Below the pieces are notes generated by a model. That model saw only the letters and a program-made list of their open reading frames with translations, searched no databases and was not told where the DNA came from. Made by a program: the position numbers and the translations under genes. Of a stretch of DNA of 64,000 nt, positions 27,097 through 36,811 are shown piece after piece; the stretch's first letter is position 1; each line of letters starts with the position of its first letter. Source of the DNA: an uncultured Clostridia bacterium. GTDB taxonomy: Bacteria; Bacillota; Clostridia; Christensenellales; UBA1242. The stretch lies in contig CAKVFH010000003.1 in NCBI GenBank assembly GCA_934746515.1, positions 62,001-126,000 of the forward strand, read 5' to 3'.

Positions 27097-29199
27097 ATGT
27101 TTGGTGAAGAAAAAGAATACAAATTAAGTTTGGCTGGCAAAGATATTTTCGTTAAAACTGGAAAATATTGCGGACAAGCTAATGGCACATGTCAAGTTAG
27201 ATGTGGCGACACTGTTGTTATGGTTAATGTAACCATGAGCGACAAACCAAAGGAAGGAGCTGACTTTTTCCCACTTTGTGTTGATTTTGAAGAAAAAATG
27301 TATGCCGTTGGAAAATTCCCAGGCGGTTTCAAGAAAAGAGAAGGCAGAGCAAGCGATCAAGCTATACTTTACTCAAGACTTATTGATAGACCAATCCGTC
27401 CACTTTTCCCAAAGGGCTTTTATTATGATGTTGCAGTTGTTGCAACAGCACTTTCTGTTGATCCAGATTTTCCACCAGAAATCATGGCTATGATTGGTTC
27501 AAGTGTTGCGCTTTCTGTTTCAGACATTCCTTTTGCTGGCCCAACAGGTTCAGTTATTGTTGGTCAAATTGATGGTAAGTTTGTTATCAACCCAACAGTT
27601 GAAGAATGTGAAAAGAGCAGAATGCATGTTTATGTTGCTGGAACAAAAGATGCTATCATGATGGTTGAAGCTGGTGCAAAAGAAGTTTCTGAAGAAGAGA
27701 TGAGAGACGCAATTTTATTTGCTCATTCATACATCAAGCAAATCGTTGAGTTTATTGAAAATATTGCCAAAGAAGTTGGCAAACCAAAGAGAGAAGTTAC
27801 ACTTTTCCATATTGGTGAAGATGTTGAAAAAGATGTTCGTGAATATGTTACAGCAAATCTTCAAAAAGCAATGGAACCACTTGCTGATAAGGTTGCTTTA
27901 AATGAAAGAATCAATGCAGTTTTGGATGATTGCAGAGAACATTTTGCTGAAAAATATGAAGACAGAGAACAAGAAATTGATGAACTTCTTTATAAAATGC
28001 AAAAAGAAATTGTTAGAAAAACAATCATTACAACAGGTGTTCGTCCTGACGGCCGTCAAACAAAACAAATCAGACCAATTTGGTGCGAAGTTGGTGTTCT
28101 TCCAAGAGTTCATGGAACTGGCGTGTTCACTCGTGGTGAAACTCAAGTTCTTAACTGCTTAACACTTGCAACAATTGCTGAAGCACAAAAAATTGATGGT
28201 CTTGATGATGAAGAAGACGCATACAAGAGATATATTCATCAATATAATATGCCACCTTATGCAACAGGTGAAGCAAGAAATCTTAAGTCTCCAGGTCGTC
28301 GTGAAATTGGACATGGCGCACTTGCAGAGCGCGCACTTTTGCCTGTTATTCCAAGCGAAGAAGAATTCCCTTATGCTTTAAGACTTGTGTCTGAAGTTTT
28401 GTCATCAAATGGTTCATCATCAATGGCTTCTGTTTGTGCAAGCACACTTTCACTTATGGATGCTGGTGTTCCAATCAAAGCTCCAGTTGCAGGTGTTGCA
28501 ATGGGTCTTATCAAAGATGAAGAATCTGGCAAAGTTATTGTTATGACAGATATTCAAGGTCTTGAAGATTTCTATGGCGATATGGACTTTAAAGTTGCTG
28601 GTACAAAAAATGGTATCACAGCAATTCAAATGGATATCAAAATCAAAGGTATTGACGAAGCAATTTTGACAACAGCTCTTTCTCAAGCAAAAGAAGGAAG
28701 AATGGAAATCATGCAAAAGATGCTCGATACAATTCCAACATATAGAGATCACTTGAGCCCTTATGCTCCAAAGATTATCACTTTCAAAATTAACCCTGAA
28801 AAGATTGGTGAAGTTATCGGTCAAGGCGGAAAGACAATCAATAAAATTATTGATAAAACTGGCGTTAAGATTGATATTGAAGATGACGGCACAGTTATGA
28901 TTTCTTCAGCTAACATTGAATCTTGCAATGAAGCAAAGAAAATCATTGAAGACATTGTGTTTGTTCCTGAAATTGGCGAAAGATACACAGGCACAGTTGT
29001 TAGAATTATGCAATTTGGTGCTTTTGTTGAAATTTCATCAACTTGCGACGGCATGATTCACATTTCAAAACTTTCATCAAAGAGAGTTGAAAGAGTTGAA
29101 GATGTTGTTAAAATTGGTGACAAGGTTGAAGTTGAAGTTATCAAGGTTGACGAAAAAGGCAGAGTTGATTTGAAACTCGTTAAAAAAATTGAAGACTAA
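27097..29199 (+). CDS. pnp: polyribonucleotide nucleotidyltransferase (PNPase)
   Basis: A 3'-5' phosphorolytic RNA exonuclease of the degradosome. The 700-residue protein holds two RNase PH domains (FPGGFKKREGRASDQA; GSSSMASVCASTLSLMDAG), a KH domain (IGEVIGQGGKTINKI) and a C-terminal S1 domain (GTVVRIMQFGAFVEI). TTAGGAGGGTTT precedes the ATG. RNase Y, a partner in Bacillota RNA decay, is encoded at 40.2 kb. Confidence 0.98.
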   Translation: MFGEEKEYKLSLAGKDIFVKTGKYCGQANGTCQVRCGDTVVMVNVTMSDKPKEGADFFPLCVDFEEKMYAVGKFPGGFKKREGRASDQAILYSRLIDRPIRPLFPKGFYYDVAVVATALSVDPDFPPEIMAMIGSSVALSVSDIPFAGPTGSVIVGQIDGKFVINPTVEECEKSRMHVYVAGTKDAIMMVEAGAKEVSEEEMRDAILFAHSYIKQIVEFIENIAKEVGKPKREVTLFHIGEDVEKDVREYVTANLQKAMEPLADKVALNERINAVLDDCREHFAEKYEDREQEIDELLYKMQKEIVRKTIITTGVRPDGRQTKQIRPIWCEVGVLPRVHGTGVFTRGETQVLNCLTLATIAEAQKIDGLDDEEDAYKRYIHQYNMPPYATGEARNLKSPGRREIGHGALAERALLPVIPSEEEFPYALRLVSEVLSSNGSSSMASVCASTLSLMDAGVPIKAPVAGVAMGLIKDEESGKVIVMTDIQGLEDFYGDMDFKVAGTKNGITAIQMDIKIKGIDEAILTTALSQAKEGRMEIMQKMLDTIPTYRDHLSPYAPKIITFKINPEKIGEVIGQGGKTINKIIDKTGVKIDIEDDGTVMISSANIESCNEAKKIIEDIVFVPEIGERYTGTVVRIMQFGAFVEISSTCDGMIHISKLSSKRVERVEDVVKIGDKVEVEVIKVDEKGRVDLKLVKKIED

Positions 29200-29240
29200 A
29201 TTTTAGTCAAGTTTTAAATTTTATAGTCATATACTTTATT

Positions 29241-29966
29241 ATGAAAAATAATAAAGAAAGAATTTTTATAAGTGTAATCAGTAACATTGTTATATGTTTT
29301 TTGATTGCACTTATTTTTATTGGCTGTTATATAGGAAACAAAAACGCTGTGGTGCAAACGGCAAATAGCGAATATAATGGAACCATTTATGCTGGCGACA
29401 AAAATTCAAACAAAGTCAGTTTGATGATAAATGTTTACTGGGGGACAGACTCGCTTAAAAAAATGATTGACATCTTGGATAAATTTGATGTTAAGGTTAC
29501 ATTTTTTGTTGGCGGAACTTGGGCAAAGGAAAATCGTGAACTCTTAAAATCAATGCATCAAAAAGGTCACGAGATTGCAAGCCACGGCTATAAGCACAAA
29601 GAGCATGGCAAACTTGATTACACTCAAAACCTTGCAGAAATCCAAACGTGTCACGAGATTGTAAAAGAAATTTTAAACATTGACATGGAACTCTTTGCGC
29701 CACCAGGTGGGTCTTACAACAAAAACACAGTTCAAGCCGCATCGTTTTTGGGTTATAAAACCATTATGTGGACAAGAGACACAATTGACTGGCGTGACCA
29801 CAACACGAGTTTGATTTTCAATCGAGCTGTGACAAACATGTGTGGTGGAGATCTTATTTTGATGCATCCAACTGAAAACACAGCCGAAGCTCTTTCAAAC
29901 ATAATTTCTTATGCAAAAAAGCATAATTTTGAGCTGGTTACTGTCAGCAAAAATTTAGCGCCCTAA
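29241..29966 (+). CDS. ylxY: NodB-fold polysaccharide deacetylase-like protein (YlxY-like)
   Basis: A 241-residue protein with an N-terminal membrane helix and a NodB deacetylase domain. Metal-binding His residues are kept (SHGYKHKEH, near residue 114) and PPGGSY is present. The catalytic-Asp motif TFD reads MINVYWG, with Asn for Asp near residue 63. It lies in the order rpsO-pnp-ylxY-M16 peptidase, the same as in Bacillus subtilis. No ribosome binding site is seen; TATACT lies 5 nt before the ATG. The substitution suggests a non-catalytic or altered enzyme. Confidence 0.83.
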   Translation: MKNNKERIFISVISNIVICFLIALIFIGCYIGNKNAVVQTANSEYNGTIYAGDKNSNKVSLMINVYWGTDSLKKMIDILDKFDVKVTFFVGGTWAKENRELLKSMHQKGHEIASHGYKHKEHGKLDYTQNLAEIQTCHEIVKEILNIDMELFAPPGGSYNKNTVQAASFLGYKTIMWTRDTIDWRDHNTSLIFNRAVTNMCGGDLILMHPTENTAEALSNIISYAKKHNFELVTVSKNLAP

Positions 29967-30023
29967 ACTTGTAAATTTCTTCTAAAAATGTTAAAAATTT
30001 ATAACAAAGTTTGCAAAATATAC

Positions 30024-30052
30024 AAAATCCGTTTTGATGACGGATTTTTTTG
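30024..30052 (+). terminator. terminator after ylxY-like gene
   Basis: AAAATCCGT/ACGGATTTT 9-bp stem with loop TTTGATG and a T run. Confidence 0.9.
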
Positions 30053-30092
30053 TTATATAATATAAATGTAAAATTATACCTTGGAGAAAACT

Positions 30093-31358
30093 ATGGCTTT
30101 AAACACATTTTCAAACGGATTAAGACTTGTATGCATTCCTAAAAAAGAGAAAAAAATTGCATGCGTCGTTTTGCATATTGCAGGCGGAACTCAATCTGAA
30201 AAAAACTTTCAAAGTGGAATCAGTGATTATCTTACAAAAATTATGCTCATGGGAACAAAAAAACACTCGACTCGTGAAGCACTTTTGAACTATGCAAAAT
30301 CAAATGGAATTATTTTGACACCACACAATTCAAAAGAAAGCATAACAATCAGTGCAGTTTGCCCAAAAGAAAATATTCCTGTTGCTGTTGAACTTTTGTC
30401 TGAAATTGCATTTGACACAACTTTTTCACTTGAAAATGGTGACAAAGTTAGAAAGGTTTTGCTCTCGCAAGTTGCACTTTTGAATGAAAATCCTGCTTAT
30501 ATTTTGGATAGGCTCATCAACACAACACTTTATTATAGAACGGGACTTGCTAATCCAAAATCAGGAACAAATATTTCTGTTTCAAGATTCAGACCACTTG
30601 ATGCAAAAGATTACTTGGACAGAATCTTTACACCAAGAAACACAATAATTTCTGTTGTTGGTGACACAACACAAGAGCAAATTTATGATCTAGTTAAAAT
30701 GCATTTCTTTGATAGAATGAAAGATAATGAAACAGAATACAAAAAGCTTAAGTATGTTTCAGAAATTGACAACTTTGTTGGGGATATGAAGGGTAGAATC
30801 AAAAGACTCAACCAAACAAGAATTACAATAGTGTTCCCAACAGTTTCATTTAAAGACAAGGAAAAATATTTAATTGAAATTGTTAAACCAATTTTGATTA
30901 AACATATCAAACTTGCGCTTGCAAATCAAAATTATTATTTTGATACAAAGATAAAAACAAAATATTATGCCAATAATGGTAATATCGAGTTTGAAATCAC
31001 AGTTGACTATGATTTTGCTGAAGACCATTTGTATAACTTTGTTTCAGCACTTAAAACAGATATTAAAAACAGAGACATTTCAAGCGAAGAATTTGAAACC
31101 GAAAAGAAGGTTTTTGTAACAGAATTTATGAATAATTGTGACAATGTTTTGGAAAGTTCGCTTTTGTCTGCAAAAACACTTGCTCTCACAAAACAAGCAT
31201 TCAGCGAAAACACTGAAAGATTGAAAATTGAAATCCTTTCAAACAAAGATGCAAACAAGCTTTTAAAGAAAATTTTGGATTTCGAAAAAATGCTTATTGT
31301 TTATGTTGGTCACGACTTTAATGTTGATTATGACGATTTGTTAGATACAGTTTTATAA
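30093..31358 (+). CDS. M16-family peptidase homologue without the zinc motif
   Basis: A 421-residue protein with the M16 fold: N-terminal FSNGLRLVCIPKKEKKIACV, GISDYLTKIMLMGTKKHS, and a second M16 domain. In active members (MlpA/YmxG) the segment reads HFLEHMLFKGT. Here the HxxEH motif is DYLTK (near residues 44-48), so zinc binding is not possible. Non-catalytic M16 subunits normally pair with an active one. In B. subtilis the gene at this position encodes an active protease. CTTGGAGAAAACT supports ATG 30093. Confidence 0.8.
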   Translation: MALNTFSNGLRLVCIPKKEKKIACVVLHIAGGTQSEKNFQSGISDYLTKIMLMGTKKHSTREALLNYAKSNGIILTPHNSKESITISAVCPKENIPVAVELLSEIAFDTTFSLENGDKVRKVLLSQVALLNENPAYILDRLINTTLYYRTGLANPKSGTNISVSRFRPLDAKDYLDRIFTPRNTIISVVGDTTQEQIYDLVKMHFFDRMKDNETEYKKLKYVSEIDNFVGDMKGRIKRLNQTRITIVFPTVSFKDKEKYLIEIVKPILIKHIKLALANQNYYFDTKIKTKYYANNGNIEFEITVDYDFAEDHLYNFVSALKTDIKNRDISSEEFETEKKVFVTEFMNNCDNVLESSLLSAKTLALTKQAFSENTERLKIEILSNKDANKLLKKILDFEKMLIVYVGHDFNVDYDDLLDTVL

Positions 31359-31371
31359 TTTAGGAGTTATT

Positions 31372-34300
31372 TTGGAAAACAAAAATAATAATATTTCAAT
31401 GACGAAGAAGAGAGTATTAAGCCTTATTTGCTTGATAGTCTTTTCTCTTGCTTTTATTTTTGCGTGCCTTAAAAGTTTCTTGCCACTTGGAAAATGGATT
31501 GTTGGCACATTTGGAATTGTGACTTATCCTTTGTTTTTGTTTTTAGCTTTAATAGAACTTGCGAAATTCTTGGGCTTTAAATATAAACGAAACGCTAAAA
31601 CAACGATTTATGCTTTTATTTTGGTTGTGAGCTTGCTGTTTGCAATGCAATCAATTTTAACATACAAAGAACTTGACAAGGTTGCAAGTTTCAATTCATT
31701 AAAAACATATCTTGAGTATTCTTATCAAACAAAAATCACATTAGTTGGAAGTTTTGGTTCAATTTTTGTTGGTGGACTTTCAATTTTGCTCGGTGCAATG
31801 GGCACAATTGTTGCATTTGTGATATTGCTCACAATTTCAATTGGCTTGATTGTTGATTATGAAAATTACGGAAAGTTCGATGAAAATATCAAAAAATTGA
31901 GCGGAAAGAAGACAAGAGAAAAGGTTAATAACAGCGACAAAGATGCAAAAGACGGCAGACCAAACTATGGATTTACCAAGTCTGATAGCGTTGTTGATTC
32001 GCTTGAGGTTGATCCAAACTCATTAAATTATTCAAACGATGGTGAAAGTCAAAAACCAAGCTATACAGACGCAGATGTCGTTGGTGAGATTTCATCAACT
32101 GATGATTATGATTCGTCAAACTACTTTGACACAAATTCTACAGACACCTACACAAACACAACAAAGATTGGTAGAACTTATGAAGAACAAACCGACTATC
32201 ATAATCCGTTCAGAGAAACTTATCAAAGTGAAGAGAGTTTGGATGATTCAAGAAGGGCGTTTATGAGCGGAACCTTTGGTGGTTATGGTTCGCAAACAGA
32301 TAATTTAGACACAAACAGCACATTCGACATCGGCTCAAATAATACTTTTGATGATAGTGAAAATGAACAAACTAACGATAATGAAATTGGTAATACCACC
32401 GCTTTTGTGAATAATAACGATAACATTTGGGGTTCAAACGACAACCAAAACGAAATCAAAATTGACGACAATGTTAAAAAGATTTTGTCGGGTGAAGAAG
32501 CAGATGTTGGCGACTTTAATAACGACAACTATTTGAATTCCTTGAAAGAGCCAACGAGTTTTGAACTTGGTGGAAATCAAACAAAACCTTTTGCTGAAAG
32601 TCCAGCATTTGGTGGTGTTGGTTCAAATACTGGATTTGGAACAAATGGTTTTGGTGGCTCAAATGATGTGTTTGGTGGAACTAACATTGCTACAAATTCA
32701 GGTTTAACTTCAAGCTCTGGCTATGGCACAAGCACTGACTTTGGCGGTGGATTAAATGGTCAAGTTTCACAAGAAACGAGCAATCAAAATCCATTTTCTG
32801 GAAACGAAACAAACATTGAAAAAAGAAATGGTGGCATTTTGTCAGGAGCAACAGCTCCAAAAACAGAGTCGCAGAAAAAGCCTGTTGTTCCAAGCGGAAA
32901 TCAAATTCCTATGCAGGGTGTGAGATATAATCCGCCACCATTAAGTTTGCTCACAAAACCAGTTAAAGATAACGGAAACTATTCTGAAGAGCAGGAGAGA
33001 AAATCTAGACAGCTTGAAGAAGTTTTGGCATCGTTTAATGTTCCAGCAAAGGTTGTGAACATTGTTCGTGGCCCAAAAATCACGAGATATGAACTTTCAA
33101 TGCCACTGGGTGTTTCTGTTAAAAAAATTCCAAACTATGAGCTTGATATTCAAAGTGCGCTGGCTGCAAAAACAATCACAATCCAAGCTCCAATTCCTGG
33201 AAGCAACTTGATTGGTATTGAGCTTGAAAACGACACATTCACAAGTGTTTATGAAAGAGAGTTGTTTGAATCTCCAGAGTTTCAGAATGCGAAAGGCCCA
33301 CTTCCAATCGCAATCGGAAAAGATATTTCTGGTGCAATAATCGTCAAGAGCCTTGCAAAAATGGTGCATGTATTGATTGCAGGTTCAACCGGTTCTGGTA
33401 AATCTGTTTTCATTCATAACATTGTTTTGAGCTTGGTTTATAAATATTCTCCTGAAGATTTGAGACTTGTCATGGTCGATCCAAAGCGTGTTGAATTTGG
33501 ATTTTATAATGGCTTGCCACACTTGATTTCTCCAGAAGTTGTGCTGGGAACTGAAAAAGCTGTGAACGCATTAAAATGGTGTGTTAAAGAAATGGACAGA
33601 CGATTTGAAATCATGGGTAGAGCAAACTACAAAAACATTGAGGACTATAACAAGAGCGAGCTTGTCAAATCTGAGCAATTCGAGCATTTCCCATACATTG
33701 TTATCATTGTCGATGAGCTTGCAGAAATCATGATTCAATATAAAAAAGAAACCGAAACAGCACTTCAAAGATTGACTCAACTTGCTCGTGCATGCGGCAT
33801 GCACCTTGTTATTGCTGTTCAAAGACCTTCAGTTGATATCATTACTGGTGTAATCAAAAACAACATTTCTTCAAGATTTGCGTTTAGATTGCAATCTGGT
33901 TTCGACTCGAAAACAATGCTTGGTACAAACGGTGCTGAAAAACTTTTGGGTCAAGGTGATATGCTCATGTCTCTCACAGATTCATCAGCAATGCCAAGAC
34001 TTCAAGCCGCTTATGCTTCAGATGATGAAATTAAGGGTGTTGTTGATTTCATTAAAAGAAACAATCCAAGCAATTTTGATGAAAGTGCTGAAAAGGCTTT
34101 CAATTCAGAACCACAAAGTGCAGATGATGCTAGTGCAGATTTCTCATTTGCCGATGCTCCACAATCAAAGGGCAAAGTGGATGAATATTTCAAGATTGCC
34201 GTAAAATCGGTTATGATGTGCGGTTCCGCATCAGTTTCATATTTGCAAAGACGACTTTCAATTGGTTACTCTCGTGCTGCAAGAATTGTTGACCAAATGG

Positions 34301-34404
34301 AAGAGAAAGGATACATTGCGCCACCTACAGGTGCAAAACAGAGAAAAGTTTTGATTACTCCAGAACAGTTCAAAGAAGATTTTGGCGAAGATTTTAATTC
34401 GTAA
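31372..34404 (+). CDS. ftsK: DNA translocase FtsK/SpoIIIE
   Basis: A 1010-residue septal DNA pump. Four N-terminal membrane helices (about residues 12-160) anchor it to the septum. A disordered linker rich in Asn, Asp, Ser and Gly spans about 190-520. The RecA-like motor has Walker A GSTGSGKS near residues 670-677, Walker B YIVIIVDELAE and SRFAFRLQSGFDSKTMLG. A gamma winged-helix DNA-reading domain (VSYLQRRLSIGYSRAARIVDQMEEKG) ends it. Translation starts at TTG behind TAGGAGTTAT. In a spore former it probably serves as SpoIIIE. Confidence 0.95.
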   Translation: MENKNNNISMTKKRVLSLICLIVFSLAFIFACLKSFLPLGKWIVGTFGIVTYPLFLFLALIELAKFLGFKYKRNAKTTIYAFILVVSLLFAMQSILTYKELDKVASFNSLKTYLEYSYQTKITLVGSFGSIFVGGLSILLGAMGTIVAFVILLTISIGLIVDYENYGKFDENIKKLSGKKTREKVNNSDKDAKDGRPNYGFTKSDSVVDSLEVDPNSLNYSNDGESQKPSYTDADVVGEISSTDDYDSSNYFDTNSTDTYTNTTKIGRTYEEQTDYHNPFRETYQSEESLDDSRRAFMSGTFGGYGSQTDNLDTNSTFDIGSNNTFDDSENEQTNDNEIGNTTAFVNNNDNIWGSNDNQNEIKIDDNVKKILSGEEADVGDFNNDNYLNSLKEPTSFELGGNQTKPFAESPAFGGVGSNTGFGTNGFGGSNDVFGGTNIATNSGLTSSSGYGTSTDFGGGLNGQVSQETSNQNPFSGNETNIEKRNGGILSGATAPKTESQKKPVVPSGNQIPMQGVRYNPPPLSLLTKPVKDNGNYSEEQERKSRQLEEVLASFNVPAKVVNIVRGPKITRYELSMPLGVSVKKIPNYELDIQSALAAKTITIQAPIPGSNLIGIELENDTFTSVYERELFESPEFQNAKGPLPIAIGKDISGAIIVKSLAKMVHVLIAGSTGSGKSVFIHNIVLSLVYKYSPEDLRLVMVDPKRVEFGFYNGLPHLISPEVVLGTEKAVNALKWCVKEMDRRFEIMGRANYKNIEDYNKSELVKSEQFEHFPYIVIIVDELAEIMIQYKKETETALQRLTQLARACGMHLVIAVQRPSVDIITGVIKNNISSRFAFRLQSGFDSKTMLGTNGAEKLLGQGDMLMSLTDSSAMPRLQAAYASDDEIKGVVDFIKRNNPSNFDESAEKAFNSEPQSADDASADFSFADAPQSKGKVDEYFKIAVKSVMMCGSASVSYLQRRLSIGYSRAARIVDQMEEKGYIAPPTGAKQRKVLITPEQFKEDFGEDFNS

Positions 34405-34421
34405 AAAGTGAGGATAAAATT

Positions 34422-36806
34422 TTGGATAAAAATGTAAGTAGTGTTGATTTGGATGAACTTTTGAAAGCAAGAGAAGAACTTGACAAAGAAAAGGGCGTTG
34501 ATACTGACCCTAACATGTATAGTGACTATAACCCAGATAGAAACAATACATCTCTCGAAAATTCAAATGCTGAAGAAAATTCTCAAAGCGAAAACTTAAA
34601 TAGTAAAGAAACGAATGAAAAATCAAATGAGACATTTGATAGTTTTTCCAATTCTTTGAATTCTGAACCTGATGAACATCCAGTGTTTGGTTCTGCTAAT
34701 GATGACGAAAATAAAGAGCAAAAAACTGATTTAGCTCCAGAAGACTTAAATAGTGAAAATGGTGAAAACATGCATTCAGAATCACAAGACAAAGATGCAT
34801 CAGAAGCTCAAAACAATTTATCCAATTATGACATTTTTTCCGCATTTGAAGTAAAAGAAAACGCAAATTATCATGGAGATAGTTTAAATAGCGGTGAAAC
34901 TCATAAAAATGAAACCAATAATTCATCTTCTGCTGTTCAAACAGAAAAAACGGAAGAAAATGCGATTGAAAAATCGAATTCAAATTCTGATGAAAACAGT
35001 ATTGACAAAAAGCTCGAAAAGATTGATAATTCTAATGAGCTTGAAGATATGCTTTCAAGTCTTCTCAATAGTCTTGACGAAGATGAAGAAGAGCAAGAAT
35101 CTGATAATGAAGACAAAAACGTTGATTCTTCAGAGTCGCTTTATTCGTTAAATCAAACAGATGAAGACGATACAAATGAAAAAATTTCATCTGCTAACGA
35201 AAATTCTGGCAGCGAAACAGACTCGCAGTCAGTGAATGAATCAAACTATCTCGACAGTTTAAATGGCAGTGACAACTCACTTAAAGAAATTTTGGACGCG
35301 TCAACTGAAAAGTTGGAAAAAACAAATGTTAATAATAACGAATTTTCAAACAATGAATATATGACAAGTATTGACATTGAACCAAAATTTGATGAAAATT
35401 TGCAGTCTGAAGCGCAAAATAGTTCAAGTGAAGAAAATGAAAATTCGACTGAAACATCAAAAGAAAAGGTTGATGATTCACTTGCGGAACTTTCAAAGAA
35501 AGCAAGCGAAAATGATGCAATTTCTGGCTTGACTCTTGATGAGCTGATGAAAACAAGTGATGAAACAGGCTCCGATGAAAAGCAACCTGAAAAGAATGAG
35601 AGTCTGCAAAACGAGTTAAAGTCTTCTGAAAACAAAGAAGAAAATACGGAAAATGCTGAATTTTCAAATTTGCTTGCAAAAGAGCTTGAAAAAAGTATTA
35701 GTGAAAAAGAAAGCACTGAAGAAAGTGTGAATGACAATTCAGAAATCTTGAATGCAAATGAGCTTAATGAAGACACAGAAAAAGAACCTGAAAAGCAAGA
35801 GATTGAAGCAAAACCAGAGCCTTTAGTTCAAGAAAAGCCAAAGGTTGTTGAAAATAAGGCTAATGAAAATAACGAGACTGAAATTATCACTGACTATAAT
35901 CAGCTTAAAGAGATTTTGCAAAAACAGCTTAAAGAAAGCGAAGAAGCAGAGCAAGAAAAAGCTGAAACAACTGAAGTTGTTAGCGAAAGATTTTCAAAAA
36001 TTGACGATTTTAAATTTATTAACGAAATCGCAACTGATGAGTTTAAAAATTCGAATAAGTTTTCGTATATTTTGGGTAAAAACGAAAAGAACGAGCTTGT
36101 TTTTGGCAATTTCAAACAGCACAACAATCTTGCTGTTTTTGGCAAAAATGATGAAGTTGTAAATTCATTTTTAAACTCTATGATATTAAGTTTGTGCTTA
36201 AAAAACAGTGTTCATGAAGTGAATTTTGTTCTTTTGGACTCAAACATTGATAGTTCTTTTGAAGTTTACAACAAAAGTTCATATTTATATTTCAATAGAA
36301 TTGCAAAAACAAACAAAGAAATTTTGGACACCTTGATTGAAATGTCTAAAGAGATTGACAATAGATATGAAAAACTCGCTGAACTTGGCGTGAAAAATAT
36401 AGAAAAATATAACGAAGCGTCTGCTGAAAGTAGTTTCCAGCAAATGCCATACATTGTTCTTGCATTTAACAACTACACATCAGCTTCACAAGCAACGGAT
36501 AACGATAGAATCAATGCTTGTCTTTATCAAATTTTGAAGTTCGGAAGAATCGTTGGGGTTTACTGCGTTGTTACCGCTAAACTCCCAATTGAAACGAGTC
36601 AAATTAACTATAACTTATCTTCAAGATTAAGTTTTAAGAGTGATGAAGATTCAAGATATACTGTTGGCACTGAAGGAGCAGAAAGTTTGCCTGATGGAAG
36701 TGATGCAATTTACTTTGATATTGCATCTAACGGAATACAGCATATAAAAACCGCCACCATTACTGATACTGAATTAGACCTTATTATTAAGGATTTGGAG
36801 GATTAA
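34422..36806 (+). CDS. pseudo-FtsK: acidic disordered protein with degenerate FtsK motor
   Basis: A 794-residue protein starting at TTG, 17 nt after ftsK. Residues 1 to about 520 are low-complexity Glu/Ser/Asn/Asp sequence. The last ~270 residues align with the FtsK motor of the upstream gene: IDNRYEKLAELGVKNIEKYN compared with MDRRFEIMGRANYKNIEDYN, MPYIVLAF compared with FPYIVIIV, and SRLSFKSDEDSRYTVGTEGA compared with SRFAFRLQSGFDSKTMLGT. The Walker A site reads VFGKNDEVVNS (near residue 570) with no P-loop Lys. Walker B has no Asp-Glu. There is no membrane helix and no gamma domain. It cannot hydrolyse ATP in the usual way. A partner or regulator of FtsK is inferred; I know of no described family. 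Confidence 0.8.
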   Translation: MDKNVSSVDLDELLKAREELDKEKGVDTDPNMYSDYNPDRNNTSLENSNAEENSQSENLNSKETNEKSNETFDSFSNSLNSEPDEHPVFGSANDDENKEQKTDLAPEDLNSENGENMHSESQDKDASEAQNNLSNYDIFSAFEVKENANYHGDSLNSGETHKNETNNSSSAVQTEKTEENAIEKSNSNSDENSIDKKLEKIDNSNELEDMLSSLLNSLDEDEEEQESDNEDKNVDSSESLYSLNQTDEDDTNEKISSANENSGSETDSQSVNESNYLDSLNGSDNSLKEILDASTEKLEKTNVNNNEFSNNEYMTSIDIEPKFDENLQSEAQNSSSEENENSTETSKEKVDDSLAELSKKASENDAISGLTLDELMKTSDETGSDEKQPEKNESLQNELKSSENKEENTENAEFSNLLAKELEKSISEKESTEESVNDNSEILNANELNEDTEKEPEKQEIEAKPEPLVQEKPKVVENKANENNETEIITDYNQLKEILQKQLKESEEAEQEKAETTEVVSERFSKIDDFKFINEIATDEFKNSNKFSYILGKNEKNELVFGNFKQHNNLAVFGKNDEVVNSFLNSMILSLCLKNSVHEVNFVLLDSNIDSSFEVYNKSSYLYFNRIAKTNKEILDTLIEMSKEIDNRYEKLAELGVKNIEKYNEASAESSFQQMPYIVLAFNNYTSASQATDNDRINACLYQILKFGRIVGVYCVVTAKLPIETSQINYNLSSRLSFKSDEDSRYTVGTEGAESLPDGSDAIYFDIASNGIQHIKTATITDTELDLIIKDLED

Positions 36807-36811
36807 ATTTA

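Noticed and set aside
35246..35776. 176-residue minus-strand Ser/Phe-rich open frame
   Set aside because: It is the antisense shadow of the low-complexity acidic region of the pseudo-FtsK gene; Glu/Asp/Ser-rich codons read as Phe/Ser/Leu on the other strand.
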